From NCBI GenBank assembly GCA_965117015.1, contig OZ220747.1:2418001-2482000 (forward strand): a DNA stretch of 64,000 nucleotides, written 5' to 3'. Below are positions 1 to 9,301 of this stretch, piece after piece (the stretch's first letter is position 1; every line of letters begins with the position of its first letter). The stretch comes from Aldehydirespirator sp965117015 (GTDB lineage: Bacteria > Actinomycetota > Acidimicrobiia > Acidimicrobiales > Aldehydirespiratoraceae). The notes below the pieces were generated by a model that saw nothing but the letters and a program-made list of their open reading frames with translations, was not told the DNA's origin and searched no databases. Made by a program: the position numbers and the translations under genes.

Positions 1-131
1 GTCGTATCGATGGAGCCATGACTGCGGTGGTCGAGGGCGGCACCGTCGGCCTTCTGGAGGACAAGGCACCGGAGGTCGCCGAACTCGTGTTGTCGTTTCT
101 CAGCTCCGGAGCCGAACGAGGAGCGCCCTGA
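1..131 (+). CDS. C-terminal end of an alpha/beta hydrolase (partial)
   Basis: The window opens inside a gene; the reading frame (first full codon at base 3) runs 42 codons to TGA at 129-131. The residues APEVAELVLSFLSS resemble the last helix of alpha/beta-hydrolase proteins, where a short 'P-E-x-V-A-x-x-x-x-x-F-L' helix follows the catalytic His segment. The acyl-CoA ligase downstream starts 2 bases after the stop, so they share an operon. The 2-keto-4-pentenoate hydratase further on makes a ring-cleavage (MhpC/HsaD-like) hydrolase plausible, but the catalytic residues are outside the window. Confidence 0.45.
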   Translation, partial: RIDGAMTAVVEGGTVGLLEDKAPEVAELVLSFLSSGAERGAP

Positions 132-133
132 CC

Positions 134-1612
134 GTGGCGGCGATCGATCGGTGGATACACCATTGGGCGGATCATCGGCCCACCCATCCAGCGGTGTGGT
201 TCGAGGGCTCGGCAACGACGTACTCCGAGCTGTCGTCTGCGATCCACGACATTGCCCATCTGCTCCACACCCGGTCCGTGACCGCAGGCGATCGTGTCGC
301 GTTCTGCGGTCTCAATCGAATCGAGCAGATCTCGCTCCTGTTCGCATGCGCACGCTTGGGTGCCGTGCTGGTTCCGCTCAACAACCGGCTGTCGGTGGCG
401 GAGCACAGGTTCCAGATCGAGGATTGCTCGCCTGTTCTCGCCCTGGTGACCGATGGGTTCGGACCGCAGCTGGCGAGCGCGGCTCCTGATCTTCAGATCG
501 TGGATCTCGACGATGATCCGGTGCCGACCGCACCGGTTCGGGCTCCGTCGGTCGGCGAGGCCGATGATCGCGTGCTGCTGGTCTACACGTCGGGCACGAC
601 GGGGTCGCCGAAGGGCGCGGTGCACTCGCAGAGCTCGCTGCTTCACACGGTGCTCAACGGCGTCGCTCATCAGGATCTCGTCGCCGATGACCGTGTGCTC
701 ACGTCGCTTCCGCTCTTCCACGTCGGTGGGCTGAACATCCAGACGCTTCCGGCCCTGTACGTCGGCGCCACAGTGTTCCTTCAACGACGTTTCGATCCGG
801 ACGAGACGCTTGCGATCGTGAGCGACCACCGGCCAACGCAATCGTTGGTCGTGCCCGCGACCCTGCGAGCGCTTCTGGAGCACCCCGGGTTCGCGTCGAC
901 CGACGTCTCCTGCCTGCGTGGTCTCAACTCGGGGTCGTCGGTAGTTCCGGAGCACCTGATCCGGGCCATGGTCGATCGAGGCGTACCGGTCGGCCAGGTG
1001 TACGGCGCCACCGAGACCGGGCCGACCGCGGTGGTGCTCCGCTATGAGGACTGCATCGATCACGTGGGCTCGTGCGGCAAGCCGGCATTGCACACCGAGC
1101 TTCGCGTCGTCGATGCGGACGGCCGCGACGTGGCGGGCGACACTGCTGGGGTACTGCTGGTACGAGGGCCGAACGTGTTCGTCGAGTACTGGAATCGCCC
1201 CCGGGAGACGGCGGACGCCTTCGCCGATGGCTGGTACAACACCGGCGACATCGGTCGCCGCGACGCCGACGGCTACGTGTTCGTCGAGGATCGGGAGAAG
1301 GACATGTTGATCAGCGGGGGCGAGAACGTGTATCCCGCCGAGGTCGAGAACACGCTCATCACCCATCCCGCTGTCGCCGAAGTGGCCGTCATTGGCCGGA
1401 GCGACCCGATGTGGGGCGAGATTCCCGTGGCCGTGATCGTGCCTGCCGCTGGCACCGAGGCCCCGACGGTCGAGGAGCTCCGGTCGTGGTGTTCTGATCG
1501 GCTGGCCCGGTACAAGCAGCCACGGGAGGTCGTCTTGGCCCGCTCTCTACCGCGGACGGCCCTCGGCAAGGTCACCAAGCACGTCCTCCGAGACGAGCTC
1601 CACCTTGACTGA
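134..1612 (+). CDS. acyl-CoA synthetase (AMP-dependent ligase)
   Basis: Class I adenylate-forming enzyme of 492 residues that would activate a carboxylic acid to acyl-AMP and then acyl-CoA. Motifs are complete and in order: the P-loop TSGTTGSPKG at about 152-161, YGATETG at 290-296, GWYNTGD at 366-372, the hinge region with GGENVYP at about 395-401, and the C-terminal catalytic Lys in TALGKV at about 479. GTG start 2 bases after the upstream stop. Its size and motifs match short/medium-chain or aromatic acid CoA ligases; the substrate cannot be read from sequence. The neighbouring hydrolase and hydratase suggest aromatic or steroid ring breakdown. Confidence 0.9.
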   Translation: MAAIDRWIHHWADHRPTHPAVWFEGSATTYSELSSAIHDIAHLLHTRSVTAGDRVAFCGLNRIEQISLLFACARLGAVLVPLNNRLSVAEHRFQIEDCSPVLALVTDGFGPQLASAAPDLQIVDLDDDPVPTAPVRAPSVGEADDRVLLVYTSGTTGSPKGAVHSQSSLLHTVLNGVAHQDLVADDRVLTSLPLFHVGGLNIQTLPALYVGATVFLQRRFDPDETLAIVSDHRPTQSLVVPATLRALLEHPGFASTDVSCLRGLNSGSSVVPEHLIRAMVDRGVPVGQVYGATETGPTAVVLRYEDCIDHVGSCGKPALHTELRVVDADGRDVAGDTAGVLLVRGPNVFVEYWNRPRETADAFADGWYNTGDIGRRDADGYVFVEDREKDMLISGGENVYPAEVENTLITHPAVAEVAVIGRSDPMWGEIPVAVIVPAAGTEAPTVEELRSWCSDRLARYKQPREVVLARSLPRTALGKVTKHVLRDELHLD

Positions 1613-1698
1613 TCTCGGTGGAGGCCGTTCGCTGCGTGATGACGCTCATGCCTGTCCGATACTCGTCGAGACGGGCGACTCGAAGAGGAGGATCCGCC

Positions 1699-2490
1699 AT
1701 GGCTGACTCAGGTGCCATCCAGACCGCTGCCGCCCAGTTGCGCGCAGCAGCCGCCACTGCGACCCCATGCGCCCCGATCCGCGACATCGACGGCCTTGTG
1801 GCCGACATCGACGTCGGGTACGCGATCCAGCAGGTCAACCTCGAACTCGACATGGCAGCGGGCCGGCGAGTGAGCGGGCGCAAGATCGGCCTCACGTCGG
1901 CGGCGGTGCAAGATCAACTAGGCGTCGATCAGCCCGACTTCGGCACGCTGTTCGTCGACATGGAGTACGGAGACGGGGTCGAGATCGAGCCGGGCCGCCT
2001 GCTCCAGCCCCGAGCCGAGGCCGAGGTGTCTCTGGTTCTCGAGCATGATCTCGACCGGGGCGAGCATGGCTTCTCCGACATCATTCGGGCGACTGCGTTC
2101 GCCTTGCCGTCGATCGAGATCGTCGACAGCCGTATCGCCGGCTGGGACATTCGCCTGGTCGACACCGTCGCTGACAACGCGAGCTGTGGCCTCTATGTGA
2201 TTGGTGGGCGGCCGGTTCCGCTCGACCGGGTCGATCTGCGAACGATCCCGATGTCCATGGAGATCAACAGTGTCGAGGTGTCGACCGGTCAGGGCAGTGC
2301 ATGCCTCGGACACCCGTTGCATGCCGCCCGCTGGCTCGCGGATGTGATGTGTGAGCGAGGGACACCCTGGCGGGCAGGCGACCTCGTACTGACCGGCGCG
2401 CTCGGTCCCATGCAGTCGCTCGTTCCGGGCGACACGGTCAGCGCATCATTCGGTGAGCTGGGCGAGGTCACCACTCGACTTGCACCTTGA
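1699..2490 (+). CDS. 2-keto-4-pentenoate hydratase (MhpD/FAH superfamily)
   Basis: Protein of 263 residues in the 2-oxopent-4-enoate hydratase group of the fumarylacetoacetate-hydrolase superfamily. It would add water to a 2-hydroxydienoate/2-keto-4-enoate in meta-cleavage pathways. Family features seen are GRKIGLTS near residue 50, the acidic metal-binding region RAEAEVSLVL, and PSIEIVDSRI. The ATG at 1699 is preferred because GAGGAGG lies 7 bases upstream; an in-frame upstream GTG at 1618 has no such site. It follows the CoA ligase after 86 bases and probably belongs to the same catabolic operon. Confidence 0.85.
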   Translation: MADSGAIQTAAAQLRAAAATATPCAPIRDIDGLVADIDVGYAIQQVNLELDMAAGRRVSGRKIGLTSAAVQDQLGVDQPDFGTLFVDMEYGDGVEIEPGRLLQPRAEAEVSLVLEHDLDRGEHGFSDIIRATAFALPSIEIVDSRIAGWDIRLVDTVADNASCGLYVIGGRPVPLDRVDLRTIPMSMEINSVEVSTGQGSACLGHPLHAARWLADVMCERGTPWRAGDLVLTGALGPMQSLVPGDTVSASFGELGEVTTRLAP

Positions 2491-2556
2491 GCTGGTTGAC
2501 GCGGCGGTCGATGCTGGCGGCGACGCAGCGTTGGTGGCCGCGAAGTGCCGCCGTAG

Positions 2557-4200
2557 TCACGGTTCCTTTGTCAGCACGACGGTTGTCTCGGCTGGGACGG
2601 ACACCGCTTCGTTCGCCGGGCCGTCGGGACGGCTGCCCTCTCGGCTCGCGAAGGCGAGCTGCCATCCGGGTGAGCCCAGAGCGACATCGGCGCGGTGATC
2701 GGACAGGTTGGCGGCCACCGCGATCGAGCCGCGTCGCAGCGCGGCTACCAGCGGGTCGGAGGTCTCGATCCATTCGAGTGGCGCCCGCCACATGTCGCGA
2801 TGCTGCCGGCGCAGGGCCAGCAGGCTGCGGTAGCGGTGCAGCAGCGCATCAGGGTCGGCGGTCTGGCCGGCCACTGTGTGTTGCCGCGGGCGGGGCTCGG
2901 AATCGATCCACGGGTCGCTGGTGGAGAAGCCGTTGTGGGGGCTGGTGTCCCAGGGCATGGGCGTGCGGCAACCGTCCCGGCTGTGGGTGGCGCCCGCGTT
3001 CCCGACCGGCACCGGGTCGTAGGCGCCGGCCCGCAGCGCTCCGTCGGTGAGGCCGAGCTCCTCGCCCTGATACAGGAACGGCGTGCCGCCGACCGCCATG
3101 AACAGGGTGGTGACTGCCAGGGCTCGCCGGGCTCCGACCTCGCCGCCGCCGAAGCGGCCGGCGGGCCGGGGCCGGTCGTGGTTGCTCAGCACCCAGGAGA
3201 TGCCCTGTGGCACCCCTTCGTGCATCACCCGCACCATCTTCAGCAGCGCCTCCGGTGACCAGCCGGTGCGGGCCGCCCACAGCAGGAAGCCCTGATCCAG
3301 CACTCCGGGGGCGACGTAGCGGGACATGCGGTCGGGCCAGTCGGCGTCGACCTCGCCCAGCAGCATCACTCCTCGAGGGGCGCATACCCGGTTCCAGCGC
3401 CGGTAGACGTCGGTGGTCTCGGCCTGGTACATGTCGTAGCGGTGCTCGAAGGCATCGAAGACGTCGAAGGGGTGCATGCCGTCGGTAATGGGAGCGATCT
3501 GCGGGTTGTCGCGCAGTTCGGCGTCCTTGATCAAGCCGTGGGCCACGTCGACGCGGAAGCCGTCCACCCCCCGGTCGATCCAGAAGCGCAGGATCGACTC
3601 GAAGTCCTCCCGGACCGCCGGATTGCGCCAGTTGAGGTCGGGCTGCTCGGGCAGGAACAGGTGGCACCAGTACTGACCGGACGCCTCATCGAGGGTCCAG
3701 GCCGGTCCTCCGAAATGGCTGCGCCAGTTGTTCGGGGGTCCCCCACCGGGTCCGGGGTCGGCCCACAGGTAGCGGTCCCGTTCGGGGCCGTGGGGGTCGC
3801 GGCGGGCGCTCGCGAACCACCGATGCTGGATCGACGTGTGGTTGGGCACGATGTCGACGATCACCCGCAGTCCCCGCCGGTGGGCCTCGCCGACCAGGGT
3901 GTCGAAGTCCCGGAGCGACCCGTGGTGTGGGGCCACCGCGCAGTAGTCGCTCACGTCGTAGCCGTGGTCGTGGCCCGGGGACGGGTAGAAGGGGGTCAGC
4001 CACAGTGCGTCGATCCCCAGCCAACTCAAGTAGTCGAGCCGGCTGGTTATCCCTGCCAGATCGCCGATGCCGTCCCCGTTGGAGTCGGCGAACGAGCGCA
4101 CGTAGATCTCGTAGCCCACCGCCCCCCGCCACCAGGGTTCGGTGCTGCCCGAGCCGGAGCGTCCTGCATCCGGAGTGCCGCGGTTCGGGTTCGTCTTCAA
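2557..4200 (-). CDS. GH13 alpha-glucosidase
   Basis: Glycoside hydrolase family 13 protein (547 residues) of the alpha-glucosidase/oligo-1,6-glucosidase type. Conserved regions: VDIVPNH at 115-121, GFRVDVAHG with the nucleophile Asp218, LLGEVD with the acid/base Glu283, and SNHD with Asp342. There is no signal peptide, so it is probably cytoplasmic and acts on imported oligosaccharides. The start is TTG with AGGTGA about 8 bases upstream; a stop lies just upstream in frame. It is transcribed divergently from the alpha-mannosidase, with a LacI-type operator between them. Exact linkage specificity is not decided. Confidence 0.88.
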   Translation of the reverse strand: MKTNPNRGTPDAGRSGSGSTEPWWRGAVGYEIYVRSFADSNGDGIGDLAGITSRLDYLSWLGIDALWLTPFYPSPGHDHGYDVSDYCAVAPHHGSLRDFDTLVGEAHRRGLRVIVDIVPNHTSIQHRWFASARRDPHGPERDRYLWADPGPGGGPPNNWRSHFGGPAWTLDEASGQYWCHLFLPEQPDLNWRNPAVREDFESILRFWIDRGVDGFRVDVAHGLIKDAELRDNPQIAPITDGMHPFDVFDAFEHRYDMYQAETTDVYRRWNRVCAPRGVMLLGEVDADWPDRMSRYVAPGVLDQGFLLWAARTGWSPEALLKMVRVMHEGVPQGISWVLSNHDRPRPAGRFGGGEVGARRALAVTTLFMAVGGTPFLYQGEELGLTDGALRAGAYDPVPVGNAGATHSRDGCRTPMPWDTSPHNGFSTSDPWIDSEPRPRQHTVAGQTADPDALLHRYRSLLALRRQHRDMWRAPLEWIETSDPLVAALRRGSIAVAANLSDHRADVALGSPGWQLAFASREGSRPDGPANEAVSVPAETTVVLTKEP

Positions 4201-4272
4201 CGGTCGTCACCTGGGTATCACGGCGGAGCAGCCCCCTCACGAGGGCCGGGCGGCCGGCAAATGGTCTAATGA

Positions 4273-4315
4273 GTAAGCGCTTACGTTAGTGTACCCTCTG
4301 ACTCCCGAGTGTCAA
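4273..4315 (-). promoter_or_regulatory. LacI-type operator with promoter for the GH13 gene
   Basis: Palindrome GTAAGCGCTTAC at 4273-4284. Read leftward, TTGACA (4315-4310), a 16-bp spacer and TACACT (4293-4288) form a good promoter; the operator begins 3 bases after the -10 and covers the expected start site. On the other strand TACCCT at 4292-4297 overlaps the leftward -10 and could serve the alpha-mannosidase, with the operator just upstream of it. The same operator and geometry recur at 10754-10799, next to a LacI gene. Confidence 0.85.
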
Positions 4316-4387
4316 GCAAAGGGAGTCACAACCCTAAGAATCCGGACCGGCGGGCTAGCCGTCGTCAGCGTCTTGGAGGTAGCGCCA

Positions 4388-7300
4388 GTGCACGATCGAT
4401 CGAAAGGCACGATTGCCAGGACCGATCGGGCCCTCCGCGAGCGGATTCGCCCCGCGGTTGATCGCCCGCTCAGCCCGGTGAAGGTCGAGGCTCGGCACCT
4501 TGGGGGCGAGCCTGAACAGTTCCTCGCGGCCACGGCCGGGCCGTTCGAACCGGTGACGCCGGGAGACCCGTGGGGGGCTCCCTGGCGCACTACCTGGTTC
4601 CGGTTGACCGCGGATGCGCCCGACGATACCGGCCACCTGACCCTGGCGATCGACATCGGCTACGACGACGACGAGTGCGGGGGATTCGTGGCCGAGGGGA
4701 TGATCTTCGACGAGACCGGGCGCGCCCTTCAGGGCCTCCACCCCCGCCGCAGCACCCTGGACCTGAGCGGGATCGATCCGGGCTCGGCCCAGACCTGGTA
4801 CGTCGAAGCGGCGGCCAATCCGGCCATCGCCTTCGATCATCGCCCCACCGTCCTCGGCCGGCTCCAGACCGCCGGCGACACGCCGTTGTATCGCTTCGGA
4901 GGAGCGTGCCTGGCACGCCGGGACCCAACGGTCTGGTCGCTGGCCCTCGATGTGGAGCTCCTGCTGGAACTGGTCGACGGGCTCGAGGCCGACGATCCCC
5001 GGCGGACCCGGATCGTGAGCGCGCTGGATGCGGCCATGAACGCTCTCGACGCCGGCCCGGTCGCCGATTCGGCACCGGCCGCGGCGGCGGCGCTCGCTAC
5101 GGTGCTCGAAGCGTCGGCGACCGCCTCGGCGCATCGGGTGATCGCCGTCGGCCACGCCCACATCGACCATGCCTGGCTGTGGCCGATCCGCGAGACCGTG
5201 CGCAAATGCCACCGCACATTCACCTCGGTGGAGGCGATGATGGAGCGCGAACCAGGGTTCGTCTTCGCGGCGTCGCAGGCTGCGCAGTACCAGATGGTCG
5301 CCGACATCGACGCAGACCTGTTCTCCCGGATCCGCGCCCGCGTCGAGGCGGGCCAATGGTTCCCCGTCGGAGGCCAATGGGTCGAGGCCGACGCCAACCT
5401 TCCCTCCGGTGAGTCCCTCATCCGGCAGTTCGTCCACGGCCAGCGGGCCTTCGAGTCGTGGTTCGGGCGGCGCAGCGACATCGCGTGGATCCCCGACGTG
5501 TTCGGCTATCCGGCGTCCCTGCCGCAGATCCTCCGTCTCGGCGGCTGCCACCGGTTCGTCACCCAGAAAATGTCCTGGAGCCAACAGAACCGCTTCCCCC
5601 ATCACACCTTCGACTGGACCGGCATAGACGGATCGACCGTCCTGGCGCACTTCCCGCCGGTGGACACCTACAACGCTGAGTTGAGGCCGTCGGAGCTGGT
5701 GCATGCGCAGCGCAACTTCGCCGAATCGGGGTGGAGTCGCTGCTCACTGGTCCCCTACGGCCACGGTGACGGCGGGGGTGGACCGACCCCGGAGATGCTG
5801 CACCGAGCACGCCGCGGGGCCGATCTCGAGGGGATCCCCCGAGTCCGACTGGGCACCCCGCACGGCTTCTTCGAGGCGGTGGAGGCCGAGATCTCCGCCG
5901 GAGCCGAGCCGCCGGAGGTAGTCGGCGAGCTGTACCTGGAGACCCATCGCGGCACCTACACCTCCCAGCTGCGCACCAAGGACGGCAACCGCCGAGCCGA
6001 ACGGCTGCTCAGGGAGTTGGAACTCGTCGCAGCGCTGGCGGCGCCCGATCCCGCCCTGCTGGAGCGGCTCGACGGATGGTGGAAGGAGGTCCTGACCCAC
6101 CAGTTCCACGACATCCTGCCCGGATCGTCCATCGGGTGGGTCCACGACGAGACCGAAGCCGCTCTGGCCCGCGTGGCCCACGAGGTCGACGAAGCGATCG
6201 GCCGCCTCCTCAACGACTTGGCACCGAGCGGCGTCTCGGTGTTGAACGTCCGCACCGCTGACGCCGACGAGGTTGTGATCGTCGACTCACACCTCGACGG
6301 GCTCGAGTCCCAAGCGCTAGCCGGCGGCGGTCACGCCGTGCATCTCACGGCGCGAGCCCTCGGTGTCAGTCCGGCTGCACCGGAGGACGGCCCGACGCGG
6401 GGACAGCCCGTCACCGTCGGCGAGCGCGCTATGGCCAACCAGCAACTGAGCATCGCCCAGCAAGCCGGCGAGGTCGTCTCGATAGTCGACCGCGACCGCG
6501 ACAGGGAGCTCTTGGCCGGACCGATCGGCCTGGAACTGGCGCCCGACATTCCTGCCTCCTACGACGCTTGGGACATCGACCGGTGGACCCGCGACGGCGG
6601 ACACCGGATCAGCCCGACGGGCGTGACGCTGCGAGACTCAGGACCCCTGGTCGGCCAATGGGAGAGCTCCTACGAGTTCGGGGCGTCGTCGGCGACGTTG
6701 GTCTACCGCCTCTGCCGCGGCAGCCGCCGATTCGAGGTCGAGATCGACGTCGACTGGGCCGACCGCGAGAAACTGCTGTCGCTGGTCGTCCCCCTCGACG
6801 TTCACGCCAACGACGCTTGCTGCGGAATCCAGTTCGGGCACATCAGCCGACCCACCCATCGGTCCTTGTCGTGGGACGCGGCCAAGTTCGAGGTGTGCGC
6901 TCACCGCTTCGTGGACCTGAGCGAACCTTCCTTCGGCGTGGCCGTGCTCGACGACGGCCGCTACGGGCACGCCTTCGACGGATCGACGGTCCGGATCTCG
7001 CTGGTCCGCGGCGCCCGGTTCCCCGATCCCGACGCCGATCTCGGCCATCACCGCGTCCGGATCGGCATCCTGCCCCACGGCGGGGGTATGGCCGACGTCG
7101 TCAGCGAAGCCGAGGCCATGTGGCACCCCCTGCGCATCCACACCTCAACAGGCGCGGGAGCGGCGGACCGTGTCGCCTTGCGGGGCCGGGGGATCGAGGT
7201 GGACGCGGTCAAGCCGGCCGACGACGGCTCCGGTGACGTGATCATCCGCTGCCACGAGGCTCTCGGTGATCGCGCCGTGCTCACCATCGATTACATCGAG

Positions 7301-7450
7301 CGAGCCTGGACCGCGCCGATCACCGAGGAGCACGGCGAGGAACTGCCGATCATCGACGGAACGCTCACCACCACCCTCAAGCCCTTCGAGATTCGCACCC
7401 TGAGGGTCTCCCGCAGTGGACCTGAGGCCCGCCGCGGTCGGTCACTGTGA
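4388..7450 (+). CDS. GH38 alpha-mannosidase
   Basis: Alpha-mannosidase of glycoside hydrolase family 38, 1020 residues from the chosen start, the usual family size. The N-terminal part is a beta-sandwich-like region; the catalytic part opens with GHAHIDHAWLW (about 255-265, Zn ligands His and Asp). It carries WIPDVFGYP with the nucleophile Asp at about 370, and later HQFHDILPGSS. No signal peptide, so cytosolic MAN2C1/YbgG-like. GTG at 4388 is chosen because GGAGG lies 8 bases upstream; the open frame extends to 4289 but would start inside the promoter. Probably processes mannosides imported by the ABC transporter at 7472-10729. Confidence 0.9.
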   Translation: MHDRSKGTIARTDRALRERIRPAVDRPLSPVKVEARHLGGEPEQFLAATAGPFEPVTPGDPWGAPWRTTWFRLTADAPDDTGHLTLAIDIGYDDDECGGFVAEGMIFDETGRALQGLHPRRSTLDLSGIDPGSAQTWYVEAAANPAIAFDHRPTVLGRLQTAGDTPLYRFGGACLARRDPTVWSLALDVELLLELVDGLEADDPRRTRIVSALDAAMNALDAGPVADSAPAAAAALATVLEASATASAHRVIAVGHAHIDHAWLWPIRETVRKCHRTFTSVEAMMEREPGFVFAASQAAQYQMVADIDADLFSRIRARVEAGQWFPVGGQWVEADANLPSGESLIRQFVHGQRAFESWFGRRSDIAWIPDVFGYPASLPQILRLGGCHRFVTQKMSWSQQNRFPHHTFDWTGIDGSTVLAHFPPVDTYNAELRPSELVHAQRNFAESGWSRCSLVPYGHGDGGGGPTPEMLHRARRGADLEGIPRVRLGTPHGFFEAVEAEISAGAEPPEVVGELYLETHRGTYTSQLRTKDGNRRAERLLRELELVAALAAPDPALLERLDGWWKEVLTHQFHDILPGSSIGWVHDETEAALARVAHEVDEAIGRLLNDLAPSGVSVLNVRTADADEVVIVDSHLDGLESQALAGGGHAVHLTARALGVSPAAPEDGPTRGQPVTVGERAMANQQLSIAQQAGEVVSIVDRDRDRELLAGPIGLELAPDIPASYDAWDIDRWTRDGGHRISPTGVTLRDSGPLVGQWESSYEFGASSATLVYRLCRGSRRFEVEIDVDWADREKLLSLVVPLDVHANDACCGIQFGHISRPTHRSLSWDAAKFEVCAHRFVDLSEPSFGVAVLDDGRYGHAFDGSTVRISLVRGARFPDPDADLGHHRVRIGILPHGGGMADVVSEAEAMWHPLRIHTSTGAGAADRVALRGRGIEVDAVKPADDGSGDVIIRCHEALGDRAVLTIDYIERAWTAPITEEHGEELPIIDGTLTTTLKPFEIRTLRVSRSGPEARRGRSL

Positions 7451-7471
7451 CGCAGTTCGTCGCACCTCGGA

Positions 7472-8350
7472 TCAGCCTTTGACCGCGCCCGCGGTTATGC
7501 CGCGGACGAAGAACCGCTGCAGCGTGAAGAAGACGATGATCGGCACGACCATGGAGATGAACGCGCCGGCGGCCAGCAGGTTGAACTCGTTGCCGTACTG
7601 CCCCAACAGGTTCCGTATGCCGACCGTGAGCGGGAACTTCTCGGCTGTCTGAAGGAAGACGATGGAGTTCATGAGGTCGTTCCACACCCACACGAATTGG
7701 AAGATCGCCAGCGCCGCGATGGCGGGCATCGACAGCGGCAGGATCATCTTGGTGAAGATCCGCAGATTGGACGCACCGTCTACTCGGGCCGACTCGATGA
7801 GGTCGCGGGGGATGTCGGCCATGAAGTTCCGCAGCAGGAAGATCGCGAACGGCAGGCCGTAGGCGGTGTGGGCGAGCCAGATGCCGGTGAAGCTGCCGGT
7901 GATGTCGAGACTGTTGAAGATCTTCAGCACCGGCACCCAGGTGACCTGCAGCGGCACGACCAGCAAGGTGACGACGCCCAGGAATATCCAGTCGCGGCAT
8001 CGGAAGTCGAGCCAGGCGAATGCGTAGGCGGCGAGGGCCGCGATGGTGATCGGGAAGACCGTGGCCGGTACCGAGATGATCACCGTGTTGACGAAGTTGT
8101 CCAAGAAGCCGGGCGGGGGCAGGCCGGATGAGTTCAGGACCTGGTGGTAGTTGTCCAGCGTGAAGCCGCCCTCCCACAGCTCCCACCATCCGTGCTGGGA
8201 GCTGGCCGCCCGGCTCCGGAACGACGTGATCAGCAGGCCCAGCGACGGGATGAGCCACAGCAGCGACACCACGACCAGCACGACGCGAACGCCGCCGCGG
8301 GTGACGACGTGGGTGAGCCGTCCCGAGAGGGTCGCGACGTGGAGCGTCAT
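7472..8350 (-). CDS. ABC sugar transporter permease (MalG-like)
   Basis: Inner-membrane permease of 292 residues with about six predicted membrane helices. It has the inner-loop EAA motif ESARVDGASNLRIFTKMILPLSMPA that docks on the ATPase. N-terminal helix VVLVVVSLLWLIPSLGLLI and C-terminal RGITAGAVKG are typical of the MalG/CUT1 group. The ATG at 8350 overlaps the stop of the preceding permease by 4 bases (ATGA), so translation is coupled. Last gene of the leftward binding protein-permease-permease operon. No ATPase is encoded in the window, so a shared MsmK/UgpC-type ATPase elsewhere is implied. Confidence 0.93.
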   Translation of the reverse strand: MTLHVATLSGRLTHVVTRGGVRVVLVVVSLLWLIPSLGLLITSFRSRAASSQHGWWELWEGGFTLDNYHQVLNSSGLPPPGFLDNFVNTVIISVPATVFPITIAALAAYAFAWLDFRCRDWIFLGVVTLLVVPLQVTWVPVLKIFNSLDITGSFTGIWLAHTAYGLPFAIFLLRNFMADIPRDLIESARVDGASNLRIFTKMILPLSMPAIAALAIFQFVWVWNDLMNSIVFLQTAEKFPLTVGIRNLLGQYGNEFNLLAAGAFISMVVPIIVFFTLQRFFVRGITAGAVKG

Positions 8351-9297
8351 CGGGCGTCCGCCTGACGGATCTGGCGCATCTGCCACCACATCATCGGCAG
8401 CATCAGGATCAGCAACACGACGGCGGCGGCGGAGCCGTAACCGGCCTTGTTGTTGGTGAAGATCTCCCAGTACACCGTGAACCCGACGATGCGGCTGCTG
8501 TAGCCGGGCCCTCCGCCGCTCATCACGAGGACCAGGTCGATGGCCTTGAGGGCGTTGATGATCATCGTCACTGCGACCACGATCAGCGGCCCCTTCATCT
8601 GGGGCAGCGACACCCGCCAGAACGCCTGCCACGCGTTGGCGCCGTCGAGCGACGCGGCCTCGTGGACCTCCTCGGGAAGCGCCTTGTAGGCCGCGGCCAG
8701 GATGGTCATCGCCAGCGACGTCCACACCCAGACGGCGGCCACGATGATCGCGAGGTTCGCGGTGGTCTCCTGGCCCAGCCAAGCGTAGGGGTCGAGCCCG
8801 AGTGCCTGCCGGATCGCGTTCAACACGCCGATGTTGGGGTTGGTCGCGTAGACCAGCCGGAACACGACCGACGCGGCGGTGAACGAGATCACCAGCGGCA
8901 GGAACACGATCGCCTTGGGCAGCCTCTCGTAGCGCACCTTGTCGGCGAGCACGGCCACCAACAGGCCCATGGCGATGACGCCACCGGTGAACACGACCAC
9001 CCACACGGCGCTGTTGAACAGCGCCGACCAGGCCGGCCACTCGGTCCTCAAGAACGCGGGGTCGTCGGTCAGCAGGCGCTGGTAGTTGTCCAGCCCCACG
9101 AACTCTCGGGTGGGCCTGATGATCGAACCCTTGTACAGGCTGTAGTGGATGGTCCTGATGACCGGCCACACCAGGAACACCCCGAGCAGCGCCAGAGCGG
9201 GGAGAACCCAGATCCACCCCTTCCACCGGACCTCTCCTCGCGGCCCGGACCGCGGCGGCGGGGTGTTCCCCGCCGCCGGCGCTGCGGCTGCGGTCAC
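8347..9297 (-). CDS. ABC sugar transporter permease (MalF-like)
   Basis: Permease of 316 residues, MalF/UgpA type, with an N-terminal helix WIWVLPALALLGVFLVWPVI and the EAA loop EVHEAASLDGANAWQAFWRVSLPQMKG. It pairs with the MalG-like permease to form the membrane channel for the sugar taken up by the upstream lipoprotein. Start GTG at 9297, 4 bases after the stop of the binding-protein gene, with no clear ribosome site, so coupling is likely. Its stop overlaps the next start. Carbohydrate class inferred from gene family and from the GH13/GH38 neighbours. Confidence 0.93.
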   Translation of the reverse strand: MTAAAAPAAGNTPPPRSGPRGEVRWKGWIWVLPALALLGVFLVWPVIRTIHYSLYKGSIIRPTREFVGLDNYQRLLTDDPAFLRTEWPAWSALFNSAVWVVVFTGGVIAMGLLVAVLADKVRYERLPKAIVFLPLVISFTAASVVFRLVYATNPNIGVLNAIRQALGLDPYAWLGQETTANLAIIVAAVWVWTSLAMTILAAAYKALPEEVHEAASLDGANAWQAFWRVSLPQMKGPLIVVAVTMIINALKAIDLVLVMSGGGPGYSSRIVGFTVYWEIFTNNKAGYGSAAAVVLLILMLPMMWWQMRQIRQADAR

Positions 9298-9301
9298 GGC
9301 A

